Assembly (NCBI RefSeq): GCF_900143545.1
Contig: NZ_FREV01000004.1
Coordinates: forward strand, 372,001-436,000
DNA: 64,000 bases
From: Loktanella sp. Alg231-35
GTDB lineage: Bacteria > Pseudomonadota > Alphaproteobacteria > Rhodobacterales > Rhodobacteraceae
Direction: 5' to 3'
Shown piece by piece: positions 44,527-53,805 of the stretch (its first letter is position 1; every line of letters begins with the position of its first letter). The notes under the pieces are model-generated. The model was given only the letters and a program-made list of their open reading frames with translations. It ran no database searches and was not told where the DNA came from. The position numbers and the translations under genes are program-made.

Positions 44527-46185
44527 ATGGAACGGCTGCATCACAAAGATCGGGTGACACGCACCTTGCTCAGTAAAGGGTTCACGGTGATTGCAATCAT
44601 CGTGACCGCGATTTGCATTGTGCCTTATCTGGGTGTGCTGGCGGCTGCCTTTTCTGGCTCTTTTGAAACATTGGACCATTTGGCCGAGACCGTTTTGGGA
44701 CGCTACACGCTGACCACGATTGCATTGGTGGTGATGGTGATGTTTTGCAGCGCTGTCATCGGCGCGGGCGCTGCCTGGTTGGTGACAATGACTGATTTCC
44801 CCGGACGGCGCTGGATCGAAATTGCCCTTGCCTTGCCATTGGCCTTTCCCGCCTATGTGCTGGCCTATGGCTATACCCATGTGCTTGATCATCCCGGCAT
44901 AGTGCAATCGACGCTGCGCGATGTGACGGGTTGGGGACCACGCGATTATTGGTTTCCCGAAATCAGATCAATTGGTGGGGCGGCCATGATGCTGACGCTC
45001 GTGCTTTACCCTTACGTCTACCTGCTGGCGCGGGCAGCCTTCTCTGCACAAGGCGCGGGCACGTTTCTGGCGGCACGTGTGCTGGGCAAATCGCCGTTTC
45101 GCGCGTTCTTTCAGGTCTCTTTGCCGATGGCGCGTCCTGCCATCGCATCAGGTGTCATGTTGGTCGCAATGGAGACCATCGCGGATTTCGGCACCGTGGC
45201 CTATTTCGGCGTCCAGACCTTTGCCGTGGGTATCTACACAAGCTGGTTCACCATGGCGGACCGGGCAGCAGCGGCGCAACTGGCCTTGGGCCTTTTGGCA
45301 TTCGCACTGCTTTTGGCAATGCTCGAACGCTCTAGCCGAGGCCACGCGAAATACACTAACGGGCGGCGGAACATGCCGATGGAGCGACTGCGTCTAAGCC
45401 ACGCACAACAAACTGGCGCCATCGCCTTCTGCCTCGCGCCTGTAATCTTGGGGGTCATCCTGCCGGTTATTGCCCTCACCACAATGGCCTTGGGATCAGA
45501 GCAAAATTTGCTCAGCCCGCGTTATTTGGGCTTTATCCAGAATTCACTAACACTTGCCGGCATTGCCGCAGTGCTGGCAGTTCTCGCAGCATTGGTGCTG
45601 GGCACATTGCACAGAGTGCGCGCCACACGGCTGACCGGCACATCGCTTTATCTGGCCCGGATCGGTTATGCGGTACCCGGCGGGGTCATCGCGGTAGGCT
45701 TGCTGGTGCCATTTGCGGCCTTCGACAATGGGCTGGATGCCTGGATGCGCGCAAATTTTGACATATCGACGGGGCTTTTGTTCACCGGTTCGATCTGGCT
45801 GCTGATCTTTGCCTACCTGATCCGCTTTCTGGCAGCTGCAATTGGGGCCTATGAAGGGGGCATTGCTTCGGTCGGGGCAAATATGGACGCGGCAGCGCGG
45901 ACCTTGGGGCAAGACATGCCGGGCCTTGTGCGGCGTATCCACATGCCATTGCTGCGCACCAGCCTGCTGACGGCCGGGCTAATCGTCTTTGTTGACGTCA
46001 TGAAAGAGCTGCCTGCGACGTTAATCATGCGGCCATTCAACTATGACACTTTGGCGGTGCAAGCCTATCGGCTGGCCTCGGACGAGCGGCTGGAGGGGGC
46101 GGCAGTACCCAGCCTTGTTATTGCCGCCATCGGGCTGATCCCGGTGATCCTGCTTTGCCGTCGTATCGGTGCGGGTCGCGCCTGA
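44527..46185 (+). CDS. Iron(III)-type ABC transporter permease (two-domain, FbpB type)
   Basis: A 552-residue permease with about twelve helices in two homologous halves, the plan of FbpB/SfuB/ThiP permeases. Each half has an EAA-like loop: AARVLGKSPFRAFFQVSLPMARPA near residue 184 and AARTLGQDMPGLVRRIHMPLL near 457. ATG 44527 is used; an upstream TTG at 44509 adds six residues. No ATPase or binding protein is adjacent. The FbpA-like protein at 8403-9428 could be its partner; a thiamine or other cation role is not excluded. Confidence 0.83.
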   Translation: MERLHHKDRVTRTLLSKGFTVIAIIVTAICIVPYLGVLAAAFSGSFETLDHLAETVLGRYTLTTIALVVMVMFCSAVIGAGAAWLVTMTDFPGRRWIEIALALPLAFPAYVLAYGYTHVLDHPGIVQSTLRDVTGWGPRDYWFPEIRSIGGAAMMLTLVLYPYVYLLARAAFSAQGAGTFLAARVLGKSPFRAFFQVSLPMARPAIASGVMLVAMETIADFGTVAYFGVQTFAVGIYTSWFTMADRAAAAQLALGLLAFALLLAMLERSSRGHAKYTNGRRNMPMERLRLSHAQQTGAIAFCLAPVILGVILPVIALTTMALGSEQNLLSPRYLGFIQNSLTLAGIAAVLAVLAALVLGTLHRVRATRLTGTSLYLARIGYAVPGGVIAVGLLVPFAAFDNGLDAWMRANFDISTGLLFTGSIWLLIFAYLIRFLAAAIGAYEGGIASVGANMDAAARTLGQDMPGLVRRIHMPLLRTSLLTAGLIVFVDVMKELPATLIMRPFNYDTLAVQAYRLASDERLEGAAVPSLVIAAIGLIPVILLCRRIGAGRA

Positions 46186-46188
46186 ACG

Positions 46189-46974
46189 TTATTTGCCTTT
46201 CCACACCGGATCACGCTTTTCAGCAAAGGCACGGGCCCCTTCCAACTGGTCCTCAGAACGATAGAGCGTCTCTACCGTCTCAAACTGGCTTTTGGTGATC
46301 TTGTTCATCGCATCCTGAAACTTCATATCCTCGGCCTCGCGCACGACCTCTTTCAACGCCGCGTAAACCAGCGGTGGACCAGAGGCGATCAAGGCAGCGG
46401 TCTTGCGCGCCTCAGTCATCAGATCATCGGCGGACACCACACGGTTGATCAGGCCCCAGCGTGCGGCCTCTTCGGCATCGACCCACCGCCCGGTCAGCAG
46501 CATTTCCATCGCGATGTGATAGGGGATGCGCTTTGGCAGTTTGATTGATGCAGCATCGGCGACGGTGCCGGAACGGATTTCCGGCAAGGCAAAACTCGCG
46601 TGATCAGCGGCCAGCAGAATGTCACCGGACAGCGCCAGCTCCAGCCCGCCCCCACAGCAAATCCCGTTGATTGCCATGATCACGGGCTTGTTCATCGCGC
46701 GCAACTCTTGCAGGCCACCAAAACCGCCCCGGCCATAATCGCCATCAACGGCATCACCATCTGCGGCCGCCTTGAGGTCCCAGCCGGGGCAAAAGAACTT
46801 CTCTCCGGCGCCCGTCACAATGGCCACGCGCAAGTCAGGATCGTCGCGGAAATCGGCGAACACCTCGCCCATGATCTGGCTGGTGGCCAGATCAATGGCA
46901 TTGGCCTTGGGGCGATCCAGTGTCACCTCAAGGATATGCCCGTTGCGTTTGGTCTTGATGGGGTTCTCGGTCAT
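46189..46974 (-). CDS. Enoyl-CoA hydratase family protein, carnitinyl-CoA dehydratase-like (CaiD)
   Basis: A 261-residue crotonase-fold protein. The oxyanion-hole stretches are GEKFFCPGWDLKAAA and NGICCGGGLELALSGDILLAA, and the catalytic-region LPEIRSGTVADAASIKLPKRIP resembles CaiD. CaiD hydrates crotonobetainyl-CoA to carnitinyl-CoA. It overlaps the acyl-CoA ligase gene by four bases and is the last gene of a three-gene module (acyl-CoA dehydrogenase, ligase, hydratase). The exact acyl-CoA cannot be read. Confidence 0.83.
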   Translation of the reverse strand: MTENPIKTKRNGHILEVTLDRPKANAIDLATSQIMGEVFADFRDDPDLRVAIVTGAGEKFFCPGWDLKAAADGDAVDGDYGRGGFGGLQELRAMNKPVIMAINGICCGGGLELALSGDILLAADHASFALPEIRSGTVADAASIKLPKRIPYHIAMEMLLTGRWVDAEEAARWGLINRVVSADDLMTEARKTAALIASGPPLVYAALKEVVREAEDMKFQDAMNKITKSQFETVETLYRSEDQLEGARAFAEKRDPVWKGK

Positions 46975-49001
46975 GTCGGGTCTCCTGTGGTGATCAGTGC
47001 ATCAACGGCGATAGCCTGGGTCGGGCCGCAAAGCAGCGGATTAATTTCAACTTCGAAAGGGGTCTCCGCCAGCACATAGGATTGCACAGCCATGACCGCG
47101 TCAATGATCGCTTCGATATGTGCCGCCGGCCCGCCACGGTATCCTTGCAGTACGCGCCCAATGCGCAATCTGGTCAAAGTTGCGCGCGTCTCTTGGCGTT
47201 CGACGGGAACCGTCATATTGACGCTATCGGCCAAAAGTTCGGTCAGAACACCGCCCGCAGCAACGGTCAGAACGTAACCATGGGCGGGGTCCCGCACTAC
47301 GCCGATCAGTAGCTCGGCCACCGTGTCAGCGATCATTTCCTCTACCAGAAAAGCCTCAGTCGGCATGCTGCGCGCTGCATCGAGCAGGGCCGCCTCATCC
47401 TGCAGACCCACGGCCACAGCACCGGCTTCGGTCTTGTGGGCGATACCTTCACCCTTGAGCACAAGTGGATAGCTGAGATCACGCGCCACCTTGGCCAAAT
47501 CCTTCATCGCCACCCGTCGCGACAGCGGTACCACAACCCCATGTGCAGCGAGGGCCGCTTTGGACTCTGCCTCATTCAGCACATCGCCTGCCACGACATC
47601 GGGCGGAACAAAGACCGCAGGGGCCGCCGCACTGCGCACCCCAACGGTGGCCGCTACATTGATCGCCTCCAGCGCTTCGGGCATGCCGCACATAGGCAGC
47701 ACGCCCTTGGCCACCAATCCTTGCGCGACCGCTTCGGGCATTGTTTCGACAACGGAACTCAGCACTGCAATCGGGCGTCCTGATTGCACCTGCGCACGGC
47801 CCACTGCCTCTAACACCAGATCCCAATCCGGCGATGTGCATTTGTCCGGTCGGGGGAAGTCCAGCACAACAACGCCCAATGCGATCTCATCGGTCATCAT
47901 GGCGGCATAGGTCGCTGTCATCGCTTCCACATCGCCCCAGATGAAAGTGTGGTAGTCGAGCGGATTTGACAGCGCGACAAGTGGACCCAGAACAGCACGC
48001 AGCACGTCCCTTTGCGCTGGCTGCAACGGCGGGAATGAAACGGCGGTGCCTATGGCGGTATCGGCCATCAGGCTTGCCTCGCCCCCCGAACATGACAGCG
48101 ACGCGATTTGCGCAGAGGCAAGCGGACCGACCACATGCAACAGCTTGAGCGTTTCCAGCAACGCCGACAGCGACGTGGCGCGCCCAATCCCCAGGCGGGC
48201 CAGCAACGCATCCGCCCCGGCATCACTGCCCGCGATGGAGGCTGTATGCGAAATCGCGGCTTGCTGGGCCTGCTCTGACCGGCCCACCTTGAGCGCGACA
48301 ATCGGCTTGCCCATCGTCTGCGCCACCTTGGCCAGATCAACAAAAGCGGCCAGATCATCGATGCCTTCCACATAAAGACCAAGTGCGGTAACCTTTGGAT
48401 TGGCCAACAGAGCCTGACCAATTTCCGACAACCCGGTCTGCGCCTGATTGCCCACCGTGGCCACAAAAGCCACCGGCAAGCCGCGCATCTGCATCGTCAT
48501 GTTGATCGCCACATTCGAGGATTGCATGACAAGGGCCACACCGCTTTCCACGCGTTCGCCACCATGCTGATCCGGCCACAGGGCGACGCCATCCAGATAA
48601 TTCAGAAAGCCATAGCAGTTTGGACCAAGCACCGGCATGTCACCCGCAGCCGCCAAAAGGGCAGTTTGCAAATCATCTCCATCTGCCATCTCATGCGCGG
48701 CCTCGCGAAACCCCGAAGCAAAGCAGACAGCGCCACCCGCACCCATCCGGGCAAGCTGGCTCACAACCTCAATTGTCGCGTGACGGTTGACCCCGATAAA
48801 GACGGCATCGGGTGGTTGGGGCAGCTCTGCGACATCACGCAGTGGCGTGATCCCAGCGATGTCATCCCGACTGGGATGCACCGCATACATGGCCCCGGCA
48901 AAGCCCATCTTTTGACATTGCAGGATGACCTGCGCGCACCATGCGCCGCCGCCCACCACAGCGATGGATCGCGGTTGGAAAAGCCGTTGCAGCCGGTCCA
49001 T
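46971..49001 (-). CDS. NDP-forming acyl-CoA synthetase (acetate-CoA ligase family)
   Basis: A 676-residue single-chain ligase: CoA-binding domain (about 1-130, RSIAVVGGGAWCAQVILQC), succinyl-CoA-ligase-like domains (about 145-420) and an ATP-grasp domain (about 455-676, YPLVLKGEGIAHKTEAGAV). Such enzymes form acyl-CoA with ADP and phosphate release or the reverse. It overlaps the acyl-CoA dehydrogenase stop by one base (TGATG). With CaiD- and CaiA-like neighbours, activation of a carnitine-type or short-chain acid is likely. Confidence 0.87.
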   Translation of the reverse strand: MDRLQRLFQPRSIAVVGGGAWCAQVILQCQKMGFAGAMYAVHPSRDDIAGITPLRDVAELPQPPDAVFIGVNRHATIEVVSQLARMGAGGAVCFASGFREAAHEMADGDDLQTALLAAAGDMPVLGPNCYGFLNYLDGVALWPDQHGGERVESGVALVMQSSNVAINMTMQMRGLPVAFVATVGNQAQTGLSEIGQALLANPKVTALGLYVEGIDDLAAFVDLAKVAQTMGKPIVALKVGRSEQAQQAAISHTASIAGSDAGADALLARLGIGRATSLSALLETLKLLHVVGPLASAQIASLSCSGGEASLMADTAIGTAVSFPPLQPAQRDVLRAVLGPLVALSNPLDYHTFIWGDVEAMTATYAAMMTDEIALGVVVLDFPRPDKCTSPDWDLVLEAVGRAQVQSGRPIAVLSSVVETMPEAVAQGLVAKGVLPMCGMPEALEAINVAATVGVRSAAAPAVFVPPDVVAGDVLNEAESKAALAAHGVVVPLSRRVAMKDLAKVARDLSYPLVLKGEGIAHKTEAGAVAVGLQDEAALLDAARSMPTEAFLVEEMIADTVAELLIGVVRDPAHGYVLTVAAGGVLTELLADSVNMTVPVERQETRATLTRLRIGRVLQGYRGGPAAHIEAIIDAVMAVQSYVLAETPFEVEINPLLCGPTQAIAVDALITTGDPT

Positions 49002-50161
49002 CAGGCCCCCAGGGGGCGCAGCAATTCGCGGCTGATGATATGGCGTTGGATTTCCGAGGTGCCGTCCCAGATGCGTTCAACACGGGCGTCGCGCCAGAAC
49101 CGCTCGATCGGGAAATCATTCATTAGGCCCATACCACCGTAGATTTGCAGCGTCGCATCGGTGACGCGGGCCAGCATCTCGGTTGCGTAAACCTTGGCAG
49201 AGGCAATTTCGCGGTTTGCTGGCAGGCCTTCATCCAGTCGCCATGCCGCCGCCAACGTCATCAAGTCAGCCGCGTCAATCTCGGTGATCATGTCGGCGAT
49301 CTGAAAGCTGACGCCTTGAAACTTGCCAATCGGCTGGCCGAATTGCCGGCGCTCTGCGGCATAGCTGAGTGCGTAGTCAAAACACCGGCGCGCGCGTCCA
49401 ACAGACATCGTGGCAACCGTGATCCGCGTGGCATACAACCATTCGTTCATGACCGCAAAACCACCATCCACCTCGCCCAGCACCTGTGCGTCGGGTAAAC
49501 GGCAATTGTCGAAATCCAAAATGCAGTTTTTGTACCCCCGATGACTAACCGAGGCGTAGCCGTCGCGCACCTCAAACCCTGGCGTGTCGCGATCCACCAG
49601 AAATGTCGTGATCCGTTTCTTGGGACCGCGCGGGGTGTCATCCACGCCCGTCGCCACAAAAACGATGAAGAAATCGGCATGTTCAGCACCCGATATGAAG
49701 TGTTTGGAACCATTGAGCACCCAATCCCCCCCATCACGAACCGCCGAGCATTTCATGCCTCGCACATCTGACCCCGCATCAGGTTCTGTCATGGCCAGCG
49801 CATCCATGCGTTCACCACGTACAGCGGGCAACAGATAGCGGTCGCGTTGATCACCTTTGCAAGCCATGAGGATGTTTTGCGGACGGCCAAAGAAATGGTT
49901 AAGCGCCATCGACCCGCGGCCCAGCTCGCGTTCGACCAAGGCAAAATCCACGTGGCTCAGGCCCGCGCCGCCGACTTCTTGGGGGAAATTGCAGGCATAG
50001 AACCCCAATTCGATGGTCTTGCGCTTGATGTCATCCGCGATTTCCTTGGGAACCTCACCCGTGCGTTCCACCGCATCCTCATGGGGGTAGATTTCATGCT
50101 CCACAAATGTGCGGACCGTATCCACAATCATCTGCTGTTCTTGGGTAAGGCCAAACTGCAT
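49001..50161 (-). CDS. Acyl-CoA dehydrogenase (CaiA-like)
   Basis: A 386-residue FAD enzyme of the acyl-CoA dehydrogenase family. ALAMTEPDAGSDVRGMKC (FAD contacts) near 125, QIYGGMGLMNDFPIERFWRDAR near 343 and the final WDGTSEIQRHIISREL are clear; the catalytic glutamate is probably in the C-terminal WDGTSEIQ segment. ATG 50161 has GGAG seven bases upstream; two ATGs at 50173-50176 are alternatives. It starts the module that continues with the NDP-forming ligase and the CaiD-like hydratase. Confidence 0.87.
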   Translation of the reverse strand: MQFGLTQEQQMIVDTVRTFVEHEIYPHEDAVERTGEVPKEIADDIKRKTIELGFYACNFPQEVGGAGLSHVDFALVERELGRGSMALNHFFGRPQNILMACKGDQRDRYLLPAVRGERMDALAMTEPDAGSDVRGMKCSAVRDGGDWVLNGSKHFISGAEHADFFIVFVATGVDDTPRGPKKRITTFLVDRDTPGFEVRDGYASVSHRGYKNCILDFDNCRLPDAQVLGEVDGGFAVMNEWLYATRITVATMSVGRARRCFDYALSYAAERRQFGQPIGKFQGVSFQIADMITEIDAADLMTLAAAWRLDEGLPANREIASAKVYATEMLARVTDATLQIYGGMGLMNDFPIERFWRDARVERIWDGTSEIQRHIISRELLRPLGA

Positions 50162-50273
50162 GTGGGGCTCCATCACGATGTTCCGAAGGAAAGCCTAAGA
50201 AGGCCGCAGAAAAAAGTCATGCGAAATTCTGCACCTGCTTGTATAAATTTGTTGGGGCGAAAAGGAGTGATCC

Positions 50274-50534
50274 ATGTTTGGAACATGCTCAGAGACGGTC
50301 AGCGTTCTATATGCTGTCATCTTTGGCGCCGGCGATGCCTGCGTGCGGCTTGATCTGTGGTCGCTTGGGTCGGCCTTTGCTGCGTTCATCGTGCTTGTTG
50401 TGATTGCTCAGTTTGCGGCCCGCAAGCTGTGGTCACGCATCGCCCAACCACCTTTCGACCATGACGTCGCCGAACACCAGCAACCGCTGGGACGCGGTGA
50501 CCCCGAAAACCCGATCAAATCCAGCAGGTTCTAA
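50274..50534 (+). CDS. Small membrane protein, unknown
   Basis: An 86-residue protein with a single clear helix (about residues 29-48, LGSAFAAFIVLVVIAQFAA) and a hydrophilic C-terminal tail rich in Asp, Pro and Gln. AAAGGAG lies seven bases before ATG 50274, a strong ribosome site, and codon use looks normal, so I believe it is real. It is divergent from the acyl-CoA dehydrogenase gene and converges on bhcR with a four-base overlap. No family recognised. Confidence 0.65.
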   Translation: MFGTCSETVSVLYAVIFGAGDACVRLDLWSLGSAFAAFIVLVVIAQFAARKLWSRIAQPPFDHDVAEHQQPLGRGDPENPIKSSRF

Positions 50535-51358
50535 CCGGCGGGGCGATGGTTTCCACCTGTCGCTAGCGTCAATCGCTTGGCCGCGTCCATCACAGGTCCG
50601 GCAAGTGCCTCGATCCGTTCCAACGTGATCCGAGACGTCGGGCCAGAAACCGAGATCCCCGCGACCGCCTCACCAAAGACGTTGAAGACGGGGGCCGCGA
50701 TGCACCGCATGCCAAGGTTACGCTCTTCGCCATCAATCGCATATCCGCGCGCCTTGGTGGCCTTGATATCCGCAATCATCGCCTCGGGTTCGACCAATGT
50801 GAATTCCGTGAAGCGTTCCATCTGACCCGCAGCCAAAACCTGTCTTTGGCGTTCATCATCCATGCGGCTCAGCAACGCTTTGCCAATACCCGATGAATGC
50901 ATTGCAGACGCTGTGCCCGGCGGAAAGAACGCACGGATGGTTGCGTGGGTTTCCACTTGGCCCAGAAACAAGACCTTGCCGTCGCGCTCTATCCCCAGAT
51001 TGGCGGTTTCACCTGTGGCTTCCATCAAATCGCGCATGATCGGACGGGCGCGTTCGACCAAAGATGTGCGGCGCAGGAAGTGCGAGCCGGTCAAATAGGC
51101 CGCAGCACCTACATTCCACACCTGATTTTGTTCATCAAAATCGGTAAAACCGCGCGCCTGAAATGTCGACAGCACCCGGTAAACCGTGGCCGGGGATTGA
51201 TCCAGCGCACCTGCAATCTCTGACAAGGTGCCGCCTTGCATCTCGCCCAACTGCACCAAAATCTCTAACGCGCGATCAAGCGATTTGATCGTGTTCTGCG
51301 TGCCCTTATCATCCCAGGCTTTGGGGCGACCTCGCCCTCTTTTGGTGCTATCTGTCAT
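50531..51358 (-). CDS. bhcR: IclR-family regulator BhcR
   Basis: A 275-residue IclR regulator: N-terminal winged helix (about 22-80, GGTLSEIAGALDQSPATVYRVLS) and a C-terminal effector domain (about 100-265, with GIGKALLSRM and NLGMRCIAAPVFN). It is divergent from bhcABCD, the arrangement known for BhcR of Paracoccus, which senses glyoxylate. Two inverted repeats TGAAA-N5-TTTCA in the 163-base gap are its probable sites. The N-terminus KRGRGRPKAWD is basic and fits BhcR. Confidence 0.9.
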   Translation of the reverse strand: MTDSTKRGRGRPKAWDDKGTQNTIKSLDRALEILVQLGEMQGGTLSEIAGALDQSPATVYRVLSTFQARGFTDFDEQNQVWNVGAAAYLTGSHFLRRTSLVERARPIMRDLMEATGETANLGIERDGKVLFLGQVETHATIRAFFPPGTASAMHSSGIGKALLSRMDDERQRQVLAAGQMERFTEFTLVEPEAMIADIKATKARGYAIDGEERNLGMRCIAAPVFNVFGEAVAGISVSGPTSRITLERIEALAGPVMDAAKRLTLATGGNHRPAG

Positions 51359-51374
51359 GGATTTTTCCCGGTAT

Positions 51375-51389
51375 TGAAAAACGATTTCA
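51375..51389. promoter_or_regulatory. Candidate BhcR operator 1
   Basis: TGAAA-AACGA-TTTCA, a 15-base inverted repeat 17 bases upstream of bhcR. It shares arms with operator 2 (TGAAA/TTTCA, 5-base spacer), the symmetric form expected for an IclR dimer. Confidence 0.6.
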
Positions 51390-51443
51390 CATTATGAAAA
51401 AAATAACCCACTGACAACGCTTAATTTAATTCAACTGATGCGA

Positions 51444-51462
51444 TTTGAAAAATAATTTCAAA
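51444..51462. promoter_or_regulatory. Candidate BhcR operator 2
   Basis: TTTGAAA-AATAA-TTTCAAA, a perfect 7-5-7 inverted repeat 60 bases upstream of the bhcA start. Centre-to-centre distance to operator 1 is 71 bases, close to seven helical turns. Confidence 0.65.
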
Positions 51463-51521
51463 AAAATTGAGTAGCGGCAACATCGCTGACAAAACACGGT
51501 CAACCCAATGGAGGATTGGTC

Positions 51522-52712
51522 ATGAGTTTTCAAAACCCAGTGTTTATTCCCGGCCCGACGAATATGCCCGAAGCCATTCGCAAGGCCTGCGACATGCCAA
51601 CCATTGACCACCGCTCGCCACTGTTCGGGCAAATCTTGCACCCGGCCCGCGCGGGCGTTCAGGAGGTTCTGAAATCCGAAACGGCTGAGGTTTTTATATT
51701 CCCATCAACTGGCACCGGCGGTTGGGAAACAGCGCTGACGAACACATTGTCAGCGGGTGACACGGTCCTTGCTGCGCGCAACGGCATGTTCAGCCATCGG
51801 TGGATCGATATGTGCCAGCGTCATGAGCTGGACGTTCAGATTGTCGAAACACCCTGGGGCCATGGCCTGCCTGCGGATCGGTACGCCGAAATCCTGTCCG
51901 CCGACAAAGAACACAAAATCAAGGTTGTCCTTGCCACCCATAATGAAACTGCAACAGGCGTAAAGTCTGATATCGCCGCCGTGCGCAATGCGCTTAACGC
52001 AGCAGGCCACCCCGCGTTGCTGTTTGTGGATGGCGTGAGTTCCATCGGCTCCATGGATTTCCGATTTGACGAATGGGGCGTTGATGTTGCCGTAACTGGT
52101 TCGCAGAAGGGCTTTATGCTGCCCGCCGGTCTGGCCATTATTGGGTTCAGCCAAAGGGCGCTGGACGCAAGCAAAACAGCCGGCCTGCCGCGCACGTTCT
52201 TCGATATCGCGGATATGACCAAGGGCTATGCGGCGAACGCTTATCCCTACACACCTGCTGTTGGCCTGATGAATGGTCTGCTGCTGGCGACGGAAACACT
52301 GCTCAAAGAGGGTCTTGAGAACGTCTTTGCCCGGCACACCCGTATCGCGTCGGGTGTCCGTGCCGCCGTTGACGCCTGGGGGTTGGAACTTTGCGCGGCC
52401 TCGCCGGATGTGTATTCTGACACGGTCAGCGCCATCAAGACGCCTATTGGTTTCAACGCCACCGATATCGTCACTCATGCCGCCGACCACTATGGCGTAG
52501 CCTTTGGTGTGGGTCTGGGCGAGGTTGCAGGTAAGGTATTTCGCATCGGCCATCTGGGCAGCATGACCGACGTCATGGCGCTTTCGGGGATCGCCACAGC
52601 CGAGATGTGCATGGTTGATCTTGGCCTTGATATCAAATTGGGGTCCGGCGTTGCCGCGGCACAGGATTTCTACCGCGGGACGACCGGCTATTCATTGAAG
52701 AGCGCAGCGTGA
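51522..52712 (+). CDS. bhcA: L-aspartate-glyoxylate aminotransferase BhcA
   Basis: A 396-residue PLP aminotransferase of the serine-glyoxylate/alanine-glyoxylate class V family. The N-terminus NPVFIPGPTNMPEAIRKA and VTGSQKGFMLPAGL with the PLP lysine at K196 are clear. BhcA makes glycine from glyoxylate with aspartate as donor in the beta-hydroxyaspartate cycle. ATG 51522 has GGAGG seven bases upstream. The stop overlaps bhcB by one base (TGATG). Confidence 0.94.
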   Translation: MSFQNPVFIPGPTNMPEAIRKACDMPTIDHRSPLFGQILHPARAGVQEVLKSETAEVFIFPSTGTGGWETALTNTLSAGDTVLAARNGMFSHRWIDMCQRHELDVQIVETPWGHGLPADRYAEILSADKEHKIKVVLATHNETATGVKSDIAAVRNALNAAGHPALLFVDGVSSIGSMDFRFDEWGVDVAVTGSQKGFMLPAGLAIIGFSQRALDASKTAGLPRTFFDIADMTKGYAANAYPYTPAVGLMNGLLLATETLLKEGLENVFARHTRIASGVRAAVDAWGLELCAASPDVYSDTVSAIKTPIGFNATDIVTHAADHYGVAFGVGLGEVAGKVFRIGHLGSMTDVMALSGIATAEMCMVDLGLDIKLGSGVAAAQDFYRGTTGYSLKSAA

Positions 52713-53698
52713 TGAAAGATCAAAACGACATGTACATCCCCACCTACCAAGACGTGTTGGACGCCCACGAGCGGATCAAACCTTACATCCACCGCACCCC
52801 GGTTTTGACATCGGAGTACCTTAACGCACTCACCGGCGCTGAATTGTTCTTTAAGTGTGAGAACTTTCAGAAGGCTGGTGCGTTCAAAGTCAGAGGCGCG
52901 TCTAACGCCGTCTTTGGCCTGTCAGACGAAGCGGCACAGAACGGCGTCTGCACGCATTCATCAGGGAACCACGCACTATCGCTGTCTTATGCAGCAGGCC
53001 GCAGGGGTATTCCCTGCAATGTCGTAATGCCGCGTACAGCGCCGCAAGCAAAGAAAGATGCGGTAAAGGGTTATGGCGGGATCATCACAGAATGCGAGCC
53101 TTCTACAACCTCCCGCGAGGCAGTCTTTGCTGGCGTGCAAGCCGAAACAGGTGGCGATTTCGTCCATCCGTATAATGACCCGCGGGTAATCGCGGGTCAG
53201 GGCACTTGCAGTAAAGAACTGATCGAGCAGATGCACGAAGAACACGGTGGTGGTCTTGATATGGTCGTGGCCCCAATCGGCGGCGGAGGCATGATTTCGG
53301 GCACCTGCCTGACCTTGTCCAACATCGCGCCTGATGTACAGATCATTGCCTCAGAACCCGAGCAGGCAGATGATGCATACCGCAGTTTCAAGGCAGGCCA
53401 TATCATCGCTGATGATGCACCCGTGACTGTGGCGGATGGCCTCAAAGTACCGCTCAAAGATTTGACATGGCACTTTGTCAGCAATCACGTGTCCGAGATT
53501 TTCACGGCCTCCGAGCAGGAAATCATCGATGCGATGAAACTGACATGGCAGCGCATGAAGATCGTGATGGAGCCCAGCTGTGCTGTGCCACTGGCCACGA
53601 TCCTCAAGAACAAAGAATTTTTCAAAGGCAAGCGCGTCGGCGTTGTTGTGACCGGCGGAAATGTAGACCTCGACAAACTACCTTGGATGCAAGGCTGA
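52712..53698 (+). CDS. bhcB: Beta-hydroxyaspartate dehydratase BhcB
   Basis: A 328-residue PLP enzyme of the serine/threonine dehydratase fold. The PLP lysine is K59 in AFKVRG, the substrate loop is SSGNHALSL and the phosphate loop GGGGMISG. It removes water from (2R,3S)-beta-hydroxyaspartate to iminosuccinate. ATG 52712 is taken; a GTG one codon upstream is in frame. bhcC follows after 107 bases. Confidence 0.93.
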   Translation: MKDQNDMYIPTYQDVLDAHERIKPYIHRTPVLTSEYLNALTGAELFFKCENFQKAGAFKVRGASNAVFGLSDEAAQNGVCTHSSGNHALSLSYAAGRRGIPCNVVMPRTAPQAKKDAVKGYGGIITECEPSTTSREAVFAGVQAETGGDFVHPYNDPRVIAGQGTCSKELIEQMHEEHGGGLDMVVAPIGGGGMISGTCLTLSNIAPDVQIIASEPEQADDAYRSFKAGHIIADDAPVTVADGLKVPLKDLTWHFVSNHVSEIFTASEQEIIDAMKLTWQRMKIVMEPSCAVPLATILKNKEFFKGKRVGVVVTGGNVDLDKLPWMQG

Positions 53699-53713
53699 GT
53701 GTTGGTCTCCCAA

Positions 53714-53762
53714 TGCGCCACTATTCGCTGCCTCTCGCTTCGCTCGAACGCGATTGGCGGCA
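53714..53762 (+). other. Imperfect hairpin in the bhcB-bhcC gap
   Basis: The 107-base gap can fold: GCCA and TCGC on the left (53717-53727) pair with GCGA and TGGC on the right, separated by small bulges and a loop rich in TCGCT. No run of T follows. It may shape mRNA stability; no gene is seen in the gap. Confidence 0.35.
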
Positions 53763-53805
53763 CGTGACAAAAGATGAAATCCATACTCTCTGAGGGAGAA
53801 GAACC

